From: Nocardioides luteus
GTDB taxonomy: Bacteria; Actinomycetota; Actinomycetes; Propionibacteriales; Nocardioidaceae
Assembly (NCBI RefSeq): GCF_015752315.1
Contig: NZ_JADOVJ010000001.1
Coordinates: 1,604,501 to 1,668,500, forward strand
Direction of reading: 5' to 3'
Length of the DNA stretch: 64,000 nt
Both the position numbers and the translations under genes were made by a program. Numbering within the stretch: the first letter of the stretch is position 1; each line of letters begins with the position of its first letter. Positions 50,851 to 59,597 of this stretch are shown here, in pieces. The notes below the pieces were generated by a model, which ran no database searches, had not been told where the DNA came from, and saw only the letters and a program-made list of their open reading frames with translations.

Positions 50851-51786
50851 CTACTTGTTCGTCTTCTCCAGGTCCTTGGTCTCCTCCTGAGCCTCCGTGC
50901 GCGCGGAGGCGATCAGGCTGGTGGTGACCGTGACGGCGAGGATGCCGACGATGATCACCAGCGAGAGCCACGTCGGCACGACCGGGACACCGTCCCAGTG
51001 GCCGTGGGCCCAGTGCAGGCCGAGCTTCACGCCGATGAAGGCAAGGATCGCGGCCAGACCGTAGGAGAGGTGGACCAGCTTGGACAGCGCACCCTCGAGC
51101 ACGAAGTAGAGGGCTCGCAGGCCGAGCAGGGCGAACGCGTTGGTGGCGAAGACGAGGTAGGGGTCGCCGGTGATGCCGTAGACCGCGGGCACCGAGTCGA
51201 CCGCGAAGATGATGTCGGTCGCGAAGATCGCGAGCACCACGATGGCCATCGGCTTCAGGCCGATCTTGCGGCCGATGCGTACGGCCAGCATCTCGTCGGG
51301 GTCGACCTTCTGGTCGTGGCCCTGGAGCGCCTCGACGAAGAGCTTCACCGCGGTGACCAGCAGGATCGCACCGAAGATCAGGAAGACGATGTCCCACTGG
51401 GACAGCGCCGCGGCGCCCAGGGCGATGAAGATGCCGCGCAGCACGAGCGCGCCGACGATGCCGAAGAGCAGCACCTTCTGCTGCAGGTGGCGTGGCACCG
51501 CGAAGGCCGCGAGCAGCAGCATGAAGACAAACAGGTTGTCGACGCTGAGCGACTTCTCGACGATGTAGCCGGTGTAGTACTCGAACCCGGTCTGGCTGCC
51601 GTGGGCGTTCCAGACCCAGACGCCGAAGGCGAGCGGTAGCGCGACGTAGAAGGCCGACCAGCCGATGGCCTCCTTCATGGAGACGTCGTGGGGCTTGCGG
51701 GTCAGGACGAAGTCGAGGGAGATCAGCACCACGACGGCGGCGATGGTGACGGCCCACAGGGTGGGCGTGGCGATGGAATGCAGCAT
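50851..51786 (-). CDS. TerC/Alx family membrane protein, probable Mn2+ exporter
   Basis: 311 aa, about eight to nine TM helices. TerC hallmarks: YYTGYIVEKSLSVDNLFVFMLLL (acidic/Asn residues in the helix), FATDIIFAVDSVPAVYGIT and FALLGLRALYFVLEG. Alx/TerC relatives export manganese, sometimes to metallate secreted enzymes. The leader carries a candidate yybP-ykoY (Mn2+) riboswitch, which fits this role. Basic/acidic C-terminal tail. Confidence 0.9.
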   Translation of the reverse strand: MLHSIATPTLWAVTIAAVVVLISLDFVLTRKPHDVSMKEAIGWSAFYVALPLAFGVWVWNAHGSQTGFEYYTGYIVEKSLSVDNLFVFMLLLAAFAVPRHLQQKVLLFGIVGALVLRGIFIALGAAALSQWDIVFLIFGAILLVTAVKLFVEALQGHDQKVDPDEMLAVRIGRKIGLKPMAIVVLAIFATDIIFAVDSVPAVYGITGDPYLVFATNAFALLGLRALYFVLEGALSKLVHLSYGLAAILAFIGVKLGLHWAHGHWDGVPVVPTWLSLVIIVGILAVTVTTSLIASARTEAQEETKDLEKTNK

Positions 51787-51814
51787 GCAGGGTCCTCAGG
51801 CGTGTCGATGAAAC

Positions 51815-51914
51815 GTCTGAGGTCTCCCTCACCCCGGATCGGGGTGTCATTCCGGGACGGTGTCGGCACCGACGTACTGACCGGAATGAACTTGGTGAGG
51901 TACTCCCCTCGAGG
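51815..51914 (-). ncRNA. Candidate yybP-ykoY (manganese) riboswitch in the terC leader
   Basis: On the minus strand the leader starts with CTCGAGGGGAGTACCTCACC (51914-51895) and ends with GGGTGAGGGAGACCTCAGAC (51834-51815). The GGGGAGTA and GGTGAGGGAGACCTC blocks are the conserved ends of this class; a paired central arm (CATTCCGG...CCGGAATG) lies between them. It is about 30 nt upstream of the terC start. TerC/Alx genes are classic targets of this riboswitch. Confidence 0.7.
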
Positions 51915-51976
51915 TAAAGCGTATCGGTAACGCCGAACGGGTGTGCAAATCGTGGTCAAGGACGTCGGCCGGACGA

Positions 51977-51982
51977 CACAAT
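51977..51982 (+). promoter_or_regulatory. -10 box of a leaderless promoter (FAD oxidase gene)
   Basis: CACAAT ends six bases before ATG 51989; no Shine-Dalgarno is present. Confidence 0.45.
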
Positions 51983-51988
51983 GGCGCG

Positions 51989-53371
51989 ATGACGACGGAG
52001 TCACAGCCTTCCCTGGTCGACGACCTCTCCGCCAGCGTCTCCGAGGTGGTGACCGACGAGCTCTCGCTGCTGGCCGCCTCGACCGACCGGTCCGGATCGG
52101 TCGCCGCCGGTCTCCCGCTCGCCGTGGTGAGAGCCCACAGCGTCGCGGACGTCCAGGCGGCGATGCGGGTGGCCTCGGCACACCGGGTACCGGTCGTCCC
52201 GCGGGGCACGGGCACCGGGCTGGCCGGGGGAGCGGTGGCCGGCGCAGGCCACCTCGTCGTCGACCTGTCCGCGATGGACCGGATCCTCGAGCTCGACCCG
52301 GTCGACGAGCTGGCGGTCGTCGAGCCTGGTGTGCTCACCGCACGGCTGGACGCCGCGGCCGCCGAGGCGGGCCTGAGGTACGCACCCGACCCGGCCTCCG
52401 CGGCGATCTGCTCGATCGGCGGCAACATCGCCACCAACGCCGGCGGGCTGCGGTGCGTGAAGTACGGCGTCACCCGGGAGGCGGTCCTGGGCCTCGACGT
52501 CGTCCTCGCCGACGGCACCCTGATCCACACCGGCCGGCGCACCATGAAGGGCGTCGCCGGGCTCGACCTCACCGCCCTCTTCGTCGGCTCCGAGGGCACC
52601 CTGGGTGTCGTCGTCGGGGCGACCCTGAGGCTCAGGCCACGGCCGGTCTCCACGCTGACGGCGTCCGCTGCATACGCCTCGGTGGCGGCGGCCGCACGCG
52701 CCTGTGCCGAGGTCGCCGCCGCCCGGCGGCTACCGTCGATGCTGGAGCTCATCGACCGGCGGTGTCTCGAGGCGATCGACCGGTTCGCGGGCACCTCGTA
52801 TGCCGCCCGCGGTGATGCGCTGGTGATCGCCCAGGCCGACGGGCCCGCGGCGGAGTCGGAGATCGAGGCGATCGCGGCCGTGCTCGGCAAGGAGGCCACC
52901 TGGATCGAGCAGGGTGTCGACGAGGGCTCCTCCGACCGTCTCGTCGCGACCCGTCGTCAGGTCCTGCCGGCCATCGAGGCCGAGGGTGCCTTCTTCATCG
53001 AGGACATCTGCGTGCCCCGCTCCCGGCTCGCCGAGGCGGTGGAGCGGATCTCCGAGATCGCGGACCGCCACGGCGTACGCATCTACACCCTCGCCCACGC
53101 CGGCGACGGCAACCTCCACCCGGTCATCGGCTGGGACCCTTCGCCCGGTGACGTCCCGGGCGTGATGCCGCCGGCGGAGACCGCCGCGGGCGACGAGATC
53201 TTCGGGCTCGCCCTCGAGCTCGGTGGCACCACCACCGGCGAGCACGGGGTCGGCCGGCTCAAGCGTGCTTGGCTCGAGCCCGAGCTCGGGGCCGACTCGA
53301 TCGACGTCCAGCATCGGATCAAGGCGGCCCTGGACCCGCTGGGGATTCTCAATCCTGGTGTCGGGATCTGA
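51989..53371 (+). CDS. FAD-linked oxidase (GlcD/D-lactate dehydrogenase-like)
   Basis: 460 aa. FAD-binding PCMH domain: PVVPRGTGTGLAGGAVAG, VEPGVLTARLDAAAAEAGL, SIGGNIATNAGGLRCVKYG; C-terminal FAD-oxidase cap with LAHAGDGNLHP and GGTTTGEHGVGRLKR, ending NPGVGI. Oxidises a 2-hydroxy acid such as glycolate or D-lactate and passes electrons to the chain. Single subunit, without the GlcE/GlcF partners. The start is set by the leaderless promoter. Confidence 0.9.
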   Translation: MTTESQPSLVDDLSASVSEVVTDELSLLAASTDRSGSVAAGLPLAVVRAHSVADVQAAMRVASAHRVPVVPRGTGTGLAGGAVAGAGHLVVDLSAMDRILELDPVDELAVVEPGVLTARLDAAAAEAGLRYAPDPASAAICSIGGNIATNAGGLRCVKYGVTREAVLGLDVVLADGTLIHTGRRTMKGVAGLDLTALFVGSEGTLGVVVGATLRLRPRPVSTLTASAAYASVAAAARACAEVAAARRLPSMLELIDRRCLEAIDRFAGTSYAARGDALVIAQADGPAAESEIEAIAAVLGKEATWIEQGVDEGSSDRLVATRRQVLPAIEAEGAFFIEDICVPRSRLAEAVERISEIADRHGVRIYTLAHAGDGNLHPVIGWDPSPGDVPGVMPPAETAAGDEIFGLALELGGTTTGEHGVGRLKRAWLEPELGADSIDVQHRIKAALDPLGILNPGVGI

Positions 53372-53395
53372 CCAACGCCATGACACTCTTTACCC

Positions 53396-54223
53396 GTGCG
53401 TGTCGGAATTGCTGCTGTCGTTCTGTGTCTCGGTCTTGCGGTCACCCTGATCGCCTGCGGCGGCGAGCCGGAGGCGGCCGACCCCACCTCGACCCCGAGC
53501 GTGGCGACGGTCGTGACCGAGATCGAGGGCGCCGACGGCACGTCTGCGACCGCGGGCGGCTACACGCTCGGTGACGTCCGGCTGCCGGCCGAGGCGGGCA
53601 CCCCGGGCACGGTGAGCTTCACGATCACCAAGGACGGCGACCCGGTCACCGATTACATCGAGGAGCAGACCAAGGACCTCCACCTCTACGTCGTGCGCGA
53701 CGACCTGGAGGTCTTCCGCCACCTGCACCCGGCCCAGGGTGAGCCCGGCGCCTGGTCCGGCGACCTGACCCTGCCGGCCGGCGGCACCTATCGGGTGGTC
53801 GTCGAGTTCGCCGCCCGGACTCCCGACGGCAAGGGGGACCAGGCGATGCTCGGCGCGACGGCGGAGGTCGCGGGGCCGGCCGAGGTGGACGTACCGGGCT
53901 CCGACGACGGCACCGTCATCGCCGCGCTGGAGGAGACCCCGAAGCCCGGGATCGACCAGGAGATCGGTGTCCTGCTCTCCGACCCCGCCGGCAAGCCGGT
54001 CAACCTCGGCACCTACCTCGGCGTCTACGCGCACGTGACCGCGTTCAGCCGCGAGACCGGCGAGGTCATCCACCTGCACCCGCTCGGCGGCCCCGAGAAC
54101 GGCGAGGACGGCACCCGCCTCGGCATCCACGTGAAGCCGCCGAAGGCGGGTGACTACGTCTTCTTCGTGCAGGCGCGCGTCGACGGGATGATCCACACGC
54201 TCCGGCTCCCGGTCACTGTCTGA
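53396..54223 (+). CDS. Exported lipoprotein beside copper genes
   Basis: 275 aa from GTG 53396. Lipoprotein signal VGIAAVVLCLGLAVTLIACGG (lipobox LIAC). The mature part contains two similar beta-rich halves, each with a conserved His motif: FRHLHPAQGE and IHLHPLGGPE. HLHP motifs suggest binding of a soft metal, likely copper, given the convergent CopC-CopD/YcnI operon. It overlaps that operon's 3' end by 11 bp. Unnamed family; function inferred from context. Confidence 0.75.
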   Translation: MRVGIAAVVLCLGLAVTLIACGGEPEAADPTSTPSVATVVTEIEGADGTSATAGGYTLGDVRLPAEAGTPGTVSFTITKDGDPVTDYIEEQTKDLHLYVVRDDLEVFRHLHPAQGEPGAWSGDLTLPAGGTYRVVVEFAARTPDGKGDQAMLGATAEVAGPAEVDVPGSDDGTVIAALEETPKPGIDQEIGVLLSDPAGKPVNLGTYLGVYAHVTAFSRETGEVIHLHPLGGPENGEDGTRLGIHVKPPKAGDYVFFVQARVDGMIHTLRLPVTV

Positions 54224-55916
54224 CGGGGAACTCCAGCACGCCCAGCGGGCTCTCGAACTCACCGAGCCGCAGCCCGACGGTGGCCTCCCAGGTGCCGCCC
54301 TTGGGCAGCACGACGTCGGCCTCCCAGGTGCCCGCGCCGACCGACCGCAGGCCGAGACTGCCCAGGTCGACGTCGCCCGAGCGCAGCTTGGCGGTCGGGA
54401 TCGCGGCCGCCTCGACCGGCTCGCCGGCCGCGTCCTGGATCTGCAGCCGGAGCACGTTCGGACCCGGACCCGCGGGGGTCAGGGTCGCGTAGACCCGGTG
54501 GTCGTCGCCGAGCTCCGCGGCCTGGGTGTTGGTCTGCGCGACCGTGGCCGTGCCGGCCCCGGTCGAGCCGGCGCCCGCCTGCGGCGGCTGGTCGACCAGG
54601 AAGCCGGTGACGCCGAGGACGACGACGAGCACGCCCGCCTCCATCAGTACCGCGCGGCGCAGCATCGAGCCCGCCTCGACGGTGTCGTCGTGGCCGGCCG
54701 CCTGGCGGACGCGGGGGAGGACCAGCAGCCGGTTGCCGGCCGCCATCACCGCGACCGCGACGACCAGGGCGATCTTGGTCATCAGCAGCGTGCCGTAGGT
54801 GCTGTTGAGCAGGTTCTCCCAGGAGCCGAGGATCCGCCAGCCCATCAGCACCCCGGAGACCGCGAGCGCGGCCAGGGACGCGGCCGCGAGCGTGGAGAAT
54901 CGGGTGACGATCTCGGCCGCGACCGCGCCGCGCCGGGTGATCAGCGGCAGGGTCAGCGCGAGACCGACCAGACCGCCCAGCCAGAGCGCACCGGCGACGA
55001 GGTGGAGGACGTCGGTGATCGTGACCAGCCAGGCGGGTACGACCGCGCGCGAGTGGCCGACCAGGGCCGGGGCGCAGATCGCGACCAGCCCGGCGGCAGC
55101 GGCCAGGCGAGGACGTTCGCGCAGGGCGAGCGCGGCCGCGATGCCGAGGATCCCGACCAGCGCGCTGAGCCACTCCTTGCCGACCGAGGCCGGCGACCAG
55201 GCGTCGAAGGTGAGGATCGCGCCCGGTCCGCTCTCGCTCTGCAGCGCACCGCTGGCCGGTGCCAGGGCCACCAGTGCGACCACGGCGACCATGCCGGCGA
55301 GGATCTGGACCCGCTGAACGCGGGTGACGGCGCGGTCGGGGACGCGGTGCTCCCCGACGATCACCGCGCGGAACCAGACCAGGCCCACGACCAGCAGCAA
55401 CGCTGCGTACTGGAGGAACTGGAGGACCCCGTGGATCACGGCCGTCGCCCGCGACGGCTCCGTGGACGGCGGCGGGGCGACGCTGAGGCTCGGGGCGCCG
55501 ACCGCGAAGGTCAGCGAGCCCGAGATCGGGTGGCCGTCGGCCGACACCGCTCGCCAGGCGACGACGTAGGTGCCGTCGCCGAGGCTGCTCGCCTTCGCGA
55601 GCGCGACCTCCATCTCGGTGCCGCTCGCGGTCGCCTCGGAGGTCACCTCCTGACCCTTGGCGTCGTAGACCGTCACGCCCGCCGGAGGCAGCGTCACCGC
55701 CTCGTCGAAGGTGAAGGTGATCGTCTCCGGCGCTCGTTCGAGGACCGCCCCCTCCTCGGGGTCGGTGCCGATCAGCGAGGCGTGCGCCTGGGCGGGGGAG
55801 ATGCCGAGCAGGACCGCGTACGCAGCGGCAGCAAGCACCACCAGCAGCCGAACCAGGCCGCGCCGGCCCGGGCCCCGGTGGTCGGGGCCGGGCCGGCGCG
55901 TCAGGGGAGCGCTCAC
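54213..55916 (-). CDS. CopC-CopD fusion, copper uptake protein (YcnJ-like)
   Basis: 567 aa. Cleaved signal ending SPAQA, giving a mature N-terminal HASLIGTDP whose His is the CopC copper ligand; second CopC motif ADGHPISGSL. About eight TM helices of the CopD domain follow (~residues 150-420), and a C-terminal external YtkA-like domain (LGDDHRVYATLTPAGPGPN...). Imports copper across the membrane. GTG start overlaps the YcnI stop (GTGA). Confidence 0.9.
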   Translation of the reverse strand: MSAPLTRRPGPDHRGPGRRGLVRLLVVLAAAAYAVLLGISPAQAHASLIGTDPEEGAVLERAPETITFTFDEAVTLPPAGVTVYDAKGQEVTSEATASGTEMEVALAKASSLGDGTYVVAWRAVSADGHPISGSLTFAVGAPSLSVAPPPSTEPSRATAVIHGVLQFLQYAALLLVVGLVWFRAVIVGEHRVPDRAVTRVQRVQILAGMVAVVALVALAPASGALQSESGPGAILTFDAWSPASVGKEWLSALVGILGIAAALALRERPRLAAAAGLVAICAPALVGHSRAVVPAWLVTITDVLHLVAGALWLGGLVGLALTLPLITRRGAVAAEIVTRFSTLAAASLAALAVSGVLMGWRILGSWENLLNSTYGTLLMTKIALVVAVAVMAAGNRLLVLPRVRQAAGHDDTVEAGSMLRRAVLMEAGVLVVVLGVTGFLVDQPPQAGAGSTGAGTATVAQTNTQAAELGDDHRVYATLTPAGPGPNVLRLQIQDAAGEPVEAAAIPTAKLRSGDVDLGSLGLRSVGAGTWEADVVLPKGGTWEATVGLRLGEFESPLGVLEFPVRQ

Positions 55917-56623
55917 GCCTTACGACGCCCCAGCGCGAGGGCGGTCGAGCCCGCGATCAGGCCGAGGATGCCGGCGCCGGCGCCGACACCGCCCCACAGG
56001 TTGCTGTCGTCGTCCTCGGTCTCCACGGCAGTGGCCGGCTCGGCCTTCTCTGCGGACTCCTCGGCGCCATGGCCGTGGCCGTCCTCGGCCTCCGCCGCGG
56101 TGACCTCGAAGGACGGGGCCGGGCTCTCGGGCTCCTCCGTGGCGCCTTCGGGGGTCTCCTCGATCCAGGCGGTCTCGCCCTTCTCGCAGGTCTGCACCGT
56201 CGGGAAGGCGAGGGTGCCCTCCTTCTCCGGCAGCTGCAGGGAGACCTCGAAGGCGTCGCGCTGGCCGTCTGGCAGCGGGGTCTTCGCGGTGTAGACGATG
56301 GTCGCGTCGCGCTCGGTCAGCTCGTTGCCGTGGGCGTCCTTGATCGGCTCGGCGAGCTTCTCGGTGGTGACCTTCACGTCGTAGAACGGCTGGCGCGTGG
56401 GGGTGACCGTGTTGATCCCCTCCGGCACCTGGATGGTGATCTTGTTGGTCGGGGAGCCCTCGCAGCCGTGGCCGACGCTGAAGGTCAGCACGGAGTAGGC
56501 GCCGGCCGCGGTCTCGGTCGGGGTGACCGTGACGTGCGCGGAGGCGGGAGCGGCGACCAGGAAAGTGATGGCCGCGGCAGCGATGGCGGGCGCGCCGAGG
56601 CGCGCGAGGGTACGTCGAGACAT
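55913..56623 (-). CDS. YcnI-like (DUF1775) exported copper-binding protein
   Basis: 236 aa. Signal peptide ending APASA, giving mature AHVTVTPTE: the N-terminal His of DUF1775 proteins coordinates Cu(II). Then the domain VLTFSVGHGCEGSPTNKITIQVPEGI..., an acidic/His linker (EDGHGHGAEESAE) that may bind metal, and a C-terminal TM anchor (VGAGAGILGLIAGSTALALGRRKA). Acts as an extracellular copper chaperone for the CopC-CopD protein. Confidence 0.9.
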   Translation of the reverse strand: MSRRTLARLGAPAIAAAAITFLVAAPASAHVTVTPTETAAGAYSVLTFSVGHGCEGSPTNKITIQVPEGINTVTPTRQPFYDVKVTTEKLAEPIKDAHGNELTERDATIVYTAKTPLPDGQRDAFEVSLQLPEKEGTLAFPTVQTCEKGETAWIEETPEGATEEPESPAPSFEVTAAEAEDGHGHGAEESAEKAEPATAVETEDDDSNLWGGVGAGAGILGLIAGSTALALGRRKA

Positions 56624-56688
56624 GGTTGATGCTTTCTGTGGAGTGTCTGCATGGTCGGGCGTGGGTGCCCGGGTGTCGGGTCGGGTCC

Positions 56689-57222
56689 TCAGGCGAGGAC
56701 CGGCGGCCCGCGGCCGGCAGCGACGTACGTCCACAGGTGGTTGCGCAGAGCGATCGTCTGCGTCAGAGGGAGAAGGCGGAGCAGGATCGGGGTCCGCGGC
56801 GTCGTGAGCGCCCGGGAGATGACCTGCCAGGCCCGGCGGTGCAGCAGCCAGACGACGACGGTGAGCACCGCGGCCGCGGCGTGGGCGACCAGCATCGAGG
56901 AGTCGCCCGCGCCGGTCGAGTGCGCGTGGGCGGCAGGGGCTGCGTACGCCTCGAAGGCCTCGTGCATCCCCAGCTGCGCCGCCCCGGCCAGCACCGCCCC
57001 CAGGACGATCCCGACTCGTCGCTGCAGCACCACGACGCCTGCTCCGAAGGCAGCGAAACCCGTCGCCACCAGCCACAACGCGTCCGGCAGCTCCCCGCCG
57101 CCGGCCAGGTGGGCCAGGCTGGACCCGGTGGTGATCTCCACCGCCGCGAGCAGCGCCAGCCACACGCTCCCGCGCGTCGGCCGCACCACCCTCAGATCCA
57201 CGCCGGACATTGTCGCAGACAT
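56689..57222 (-). CDS. Multi-pass membrane protein at the head of the copper operon
   Basis: 177 aa with four predicted TM helices (VWLALLAAVEITTGSSLAHLA; ALWLVATGFAAFGAGVVVL; VGIVLGAVLAGAAQLGMHEAF; MLVAHAAAAVLTVVVWLLHRRAW). His residues in the segment AAPAAHAHSTGAGDSS face one side. No family recognised; co-directional with YcnI (65-bp gap) and likely in the same copper locus. Start may be 57222 or 57210. Confidence 0.7.
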   Translation of the reverse strand: MSATMSGVDLRVVRPTRGSVWLALLAAVEITTGSSLAHLAGGGELPDALWLVATGFAAFGAGVVVLQRRVGIVLGAVLAGAAQLGMHEAFEAYAAPAAHAHSTGAGDSSMLVAHAAAAVLTVVVWLLHRRAWQVISRALTTPRTPILLRLLPLTQTIALRNHLWTYVAAGRGPPVLA

Positions 57223-57238
57223 GCCGAGCCGTCACGTA

Positions 57239-57278
57239 CGTCGGCCGAGACGTCACACCCGTGACGTCTCGGCCGACG
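57239..57278. repeat. Perfect 18-bp inverted repeat, CGTCGGCCGAGACGTCAC family
   Basis: Left arm 57239-57256, 4-nt loop ACCC, right arm 57261-57278, fully complementary. Sits between the CoA-transferase B stop and the next gene's start region on the same strand, so it may terminate the CoA-transferase operon. Related copy at 38803-38846. Confidence 0.75.
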
Positions 57279-57296
57279 CGGCTGACCTCTCGGCGG

Positions 57297-57926
57297 TCAG
57301 CGGAGGATCGGCGGCTCGGTCTTCTCCTCGACCTCGTTCAGCGTGACGCCCGGGGCGAGCTCGACGAGGCGCAGGCCCTCGGGAGTGATGTCGAGGACGC
57401 ACAGGTCGGTGATGATGCGCTGCACGACACCGAGGCCGGTGTAGGGGAGCGAGCACTCCTCGACGATCTTGTAGGAGCCGTCGCGGGCGACGTGCTCCAT
57501 CAGCACGACGACCTTCTTGGCGCCGTGGACGAGGTCCATCGCGCCGCCCATGCCCTTGACCATCTTGCCGGGGATCATCCAGTTGGCCAGGTCGCCGCCC
57601 TTCGAGACCTGCATGGCCCCGAGGATCGCGGCGTCGATCTTGCCGGAGCGGATCATGCCGAAGCTGGTGGCGGAGTCGAAGAAGCTCGCCCCCTTGCGGA
57701 CGGTGACCGTCTCCTTGCCCGCGTTGATCAGGTCGGGGTCGACGGCGTCCTCGGTCGGGTAGGCGCCGGTGCCGAGGATGCCGTTCTCGCTCTGCAGCAC
57801 CAGCTCGACGTCGTCGGGGACGTAGTTGGGCACCAGCGTCGGCAGCCCGATCCCGAGGTTGACGTAGTCGCCGTCGGAGAGCTCCGCGGCGGCGCGGGCG
57901 GCCATCTCTTCACGTGTCCATGCCAT
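57297..57926 (-). CDS. 3-oxoacid CoA-transferase, subunit B
   Basis: 209 aa. [14 protein letters not shown] and the catalytic-Glu block [11 protein letters not shown] (Glu forms the CoA thioester), then [24 protein letters not shown]. Works with subunit A to move CoA from succinyl-CoA to a 3-oxoacid such as acetoacetate or 3-oxoadipate. Starts one base after the subunit A stop. Confidence 0.93.
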   Translation of the reverse strand: MAWTREEMAARAAAELSDGDYVNLGIGLPTLVPNYVPDDVELVLQSENGILGTGAYPTEDAVDPDLINAGKETVTVRKGASFFDSATSFGMIRSGKIDAAILGAMQVSKGGDLANWMIPGKMVKGMGGAMDLVHGAKKVVVLMEHVARDGSYKIVEECSLPYTGLGVVQRIITDLCVLDITPEGLRLVELAPGVTLNEVEEKTEPPILR

Positions 57927-57927
57927 G

Positions 57928-58692
57928 TCAGCGAACCGTCCTCTTCTCGATGCGCTTGTCGGCGGCCTGTTCGGGGGTCAGGGGCACGACACGGTGGACG
58001 TAGACCCCGGGGAGGTGGACGTCGTTCGGCGGGATCTCGCCGGGCTCGACGAGCTCCTCGACCTCCGCGATCGTGATCTGGCCGGCCATCGCGGCCAGCG
58101 GGTTGAAGTTGCGGGCGGAGTCCTTGAACAGGAGGTTGCCGTGGCGGTCGCCCTTCCACGCGCGGACGATGCCGAAGTCGGCGACGATCGCCTCCTCGAG
58201 CACGAACTCCTGCTCGCCGTTGCGGGTCTCGAAGGTCATCACCGGCTTCTCCGGCGAGGTCTTGATGACGTTGCCGGCGTCGTCGTACTTCCACGGCAGC
58301 CCGCCCTGCGCCACCTGCGTGCCGACGCCGGTGCGGGTGTAGAACGCGGCGATGCCGGAGCCGCCCGCGCGCATCCGCTCGGCCAGCGTGCCCTGCGGGG
58401 TCAGCTCGACCTCGAGGTCGCCGGAGAGGTACTGCCGCGCGAACTCCTTGTTCTCACCGACGTACGACGCGACGACCCGGCGCAGGCGCCCGGCGCCGAG
58501 CAGCAGGCCCAGGCCCCAGTCGTCGACGCCCGCGTTGTTGGAGACCACCTCGAGGTCGGTCACGCCCGCCTCGAGGATTGCGTTGATGAGCACCGAGGGG
58601 ATGCCGCACAACCCGAAGCCGCCGACCGTGAGGGTCGCTCCGTTCGGGATGTCCGCGACCGCCTCGGCGGCTGAGGAGATGACCTTGTCCAT
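57928..58692 (-). CDS. 3-oxoacid CoA-transferase, subunit A
   Basis: 254 aa. Signature [16 protein letters not shown] and [16 protein letters not shown]; oxyanion region [16 protein letters not shown]. The pair could serve ketone-body use or the beta-ketoadipate pathway (PcaIJ); an IclR regulator is divergent, which favours an aromatic-catabolism-type role, but no pca genes are in the window. Confidence 0.93.
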   Translation of the reverse strand: MDKVISSAAEAVADIPNGATLTVGGFGLCGIPSVLINAILEAGVTDLEVVSNNAGVDDWGLGLLLGAGRLRRVVASYVGENKEFARQYLSGDLEVELTPQGTLAERMRAGGSGIAAFYTRTGVGTQVAQGGLPWKYDDAGNVIKTSPEKPVMTFETRNGEQEFVLEEAIVADFGIVRAWKGDRHGNLLFKDSARNFNPLAAMAGQITIAEVEELVEPGEIPPNDVHLPGVYVHRVVPLTPEQAADKRIEKRTVR

Positions 58693-58757
58693 GATGATCA
58701 GTCAAGGGCGGGTGCGTCGCTCGGTCAATAGATGATCGCGAGTTCACGCTCGATCTT

Positions 58758-58768
58758 TCGTTGAACGA
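58758..58768. promoter_or_regulatory. Candidate IclR operator
   Basis: TCGTT-G-AACGA dyad in the divergent gap between the CoA-transferase operon and the IclR gene, with a weaker CGTTCA-C-TGAGCG dyad at 58785-58797. The core resembles GTTnnnnGAAC-type IclR sites. Confidence 0.45.
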
Positions 58769-58820
58769 CCCCGCTGCCGCAGAGGCGTTCACTGAGCGGA
58801 CGTCGACTATCGTACGTCTC

Positions 58821-59597
58821 ATGGAACCCGGTCCCGGCTCGAACCAGCCCAGCGTGATCCGCCGCAGCGCGCACCTGCTGCGGCTGCTCGCCGCGCGCGA
58901 GCCGGAGGGCGCGACGACCACCCAGCTGGCGACGACCGCTGCCATCCCGCGCCCGACCGCCCACCGGCTGCTGAGCACGCTGCAGGAGGAGGGGCTGGTC
59001 GAGCGCGACAACACCACCGGCGCCTGGCACCTCGGGCCGGAGTGCTTCCTGCTCGGCGCCGCCGCGACCACCCGCCACGACATCACCCCGGCGGCCCGGG
59101 CAGCGGTGCTGCGCATCGCCCGCGAGACGGGGGAGAGCGCGTTCTTCTCCATCCGGCGCGGCGACGAGACCGTCTGCGTCCTGCGCGAGGACGGCAGCTT
59201 CCCGATCCGCTCCCACGTGCTCCACGAGGGCATCCGGTTCCCGCTCGGCGTCGCCTCGGCCGGCTTGGCGATCCTGGCGCTCATGCCCGAGTCGCGCCGC
59301 GAGGCCTACCTCGCCCGCACCGACCTCGTTCCCGCCTACGGCGAGGAGCACTCGGCGTCCGCTCTGCGGAAGCGCATCGCCGCGACCCGCGAGCGCGGCT
59401 TCGCGGTCAACCCCGGCCTGATCGTGGTCGGCAGCTGGGGTCTGGGCGCCGCCGTCTTCGACGCCCACGGGCAGCCCTACGGAGCGTTGAGCATCACCGG
59501 CATCGAGGCCCGCCTCGCGCCCCCGCGCCAGGCCGAGCTCGGCCGCCTCCTCCTGGAGGCCGCCCACATGCTCAGCTCTGGTTCGGAACCGCGGTGA
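58821..59597 (+). CDS. IclR family transcriptional regulator
   Basis: 258 aa. N-terminal winged HTH (ATTTQLATTAAIPRPTAHRLLSTLQEEGLVERD) and a C-terminal effector domain with the family's FSIRRGDETVCVLRE, PLGVASAGLAILA and GLGAAVFDAHGQPYGALSITG. ATG 58821 lies seven bases after TATCGT (possibly leaderless); an upstream in-frame start at 58761 would run through the operator. Likely regulates the divergent CoA-transferase genes. The 3' end overlaps the convergent LLM gene by 26 bp. Confidence 0.9.
   Translation: MEPGPGSNQPSVIRRSAHLLRLLAAREPEGATTTQLATTAAIPRPTAHRLLSTLQEEGLVERDNTTGAWHLGPECFLLGAAATTRHDITPAARAAVLRIARETGESAFFSIRRGDETVCVLREDGSFPIRSHVLHEGIRFPLGVASAGLAILALMPESRREAYLARTDLVPAYGEEHSASALRKRIAATRERGFAVNPGLIVVGSWGLGAAVFDAHGQPYGALSITGIEARLAPPRQAELGRLLLEAAHMLSSGSEPR

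Noticed and set aside
58761..58820. Upstream in-frame start for the IclR gene
   Set aside because: It would place the coding region over the IclR operator dyad, and ATG 58821 has a better-placed promoter.
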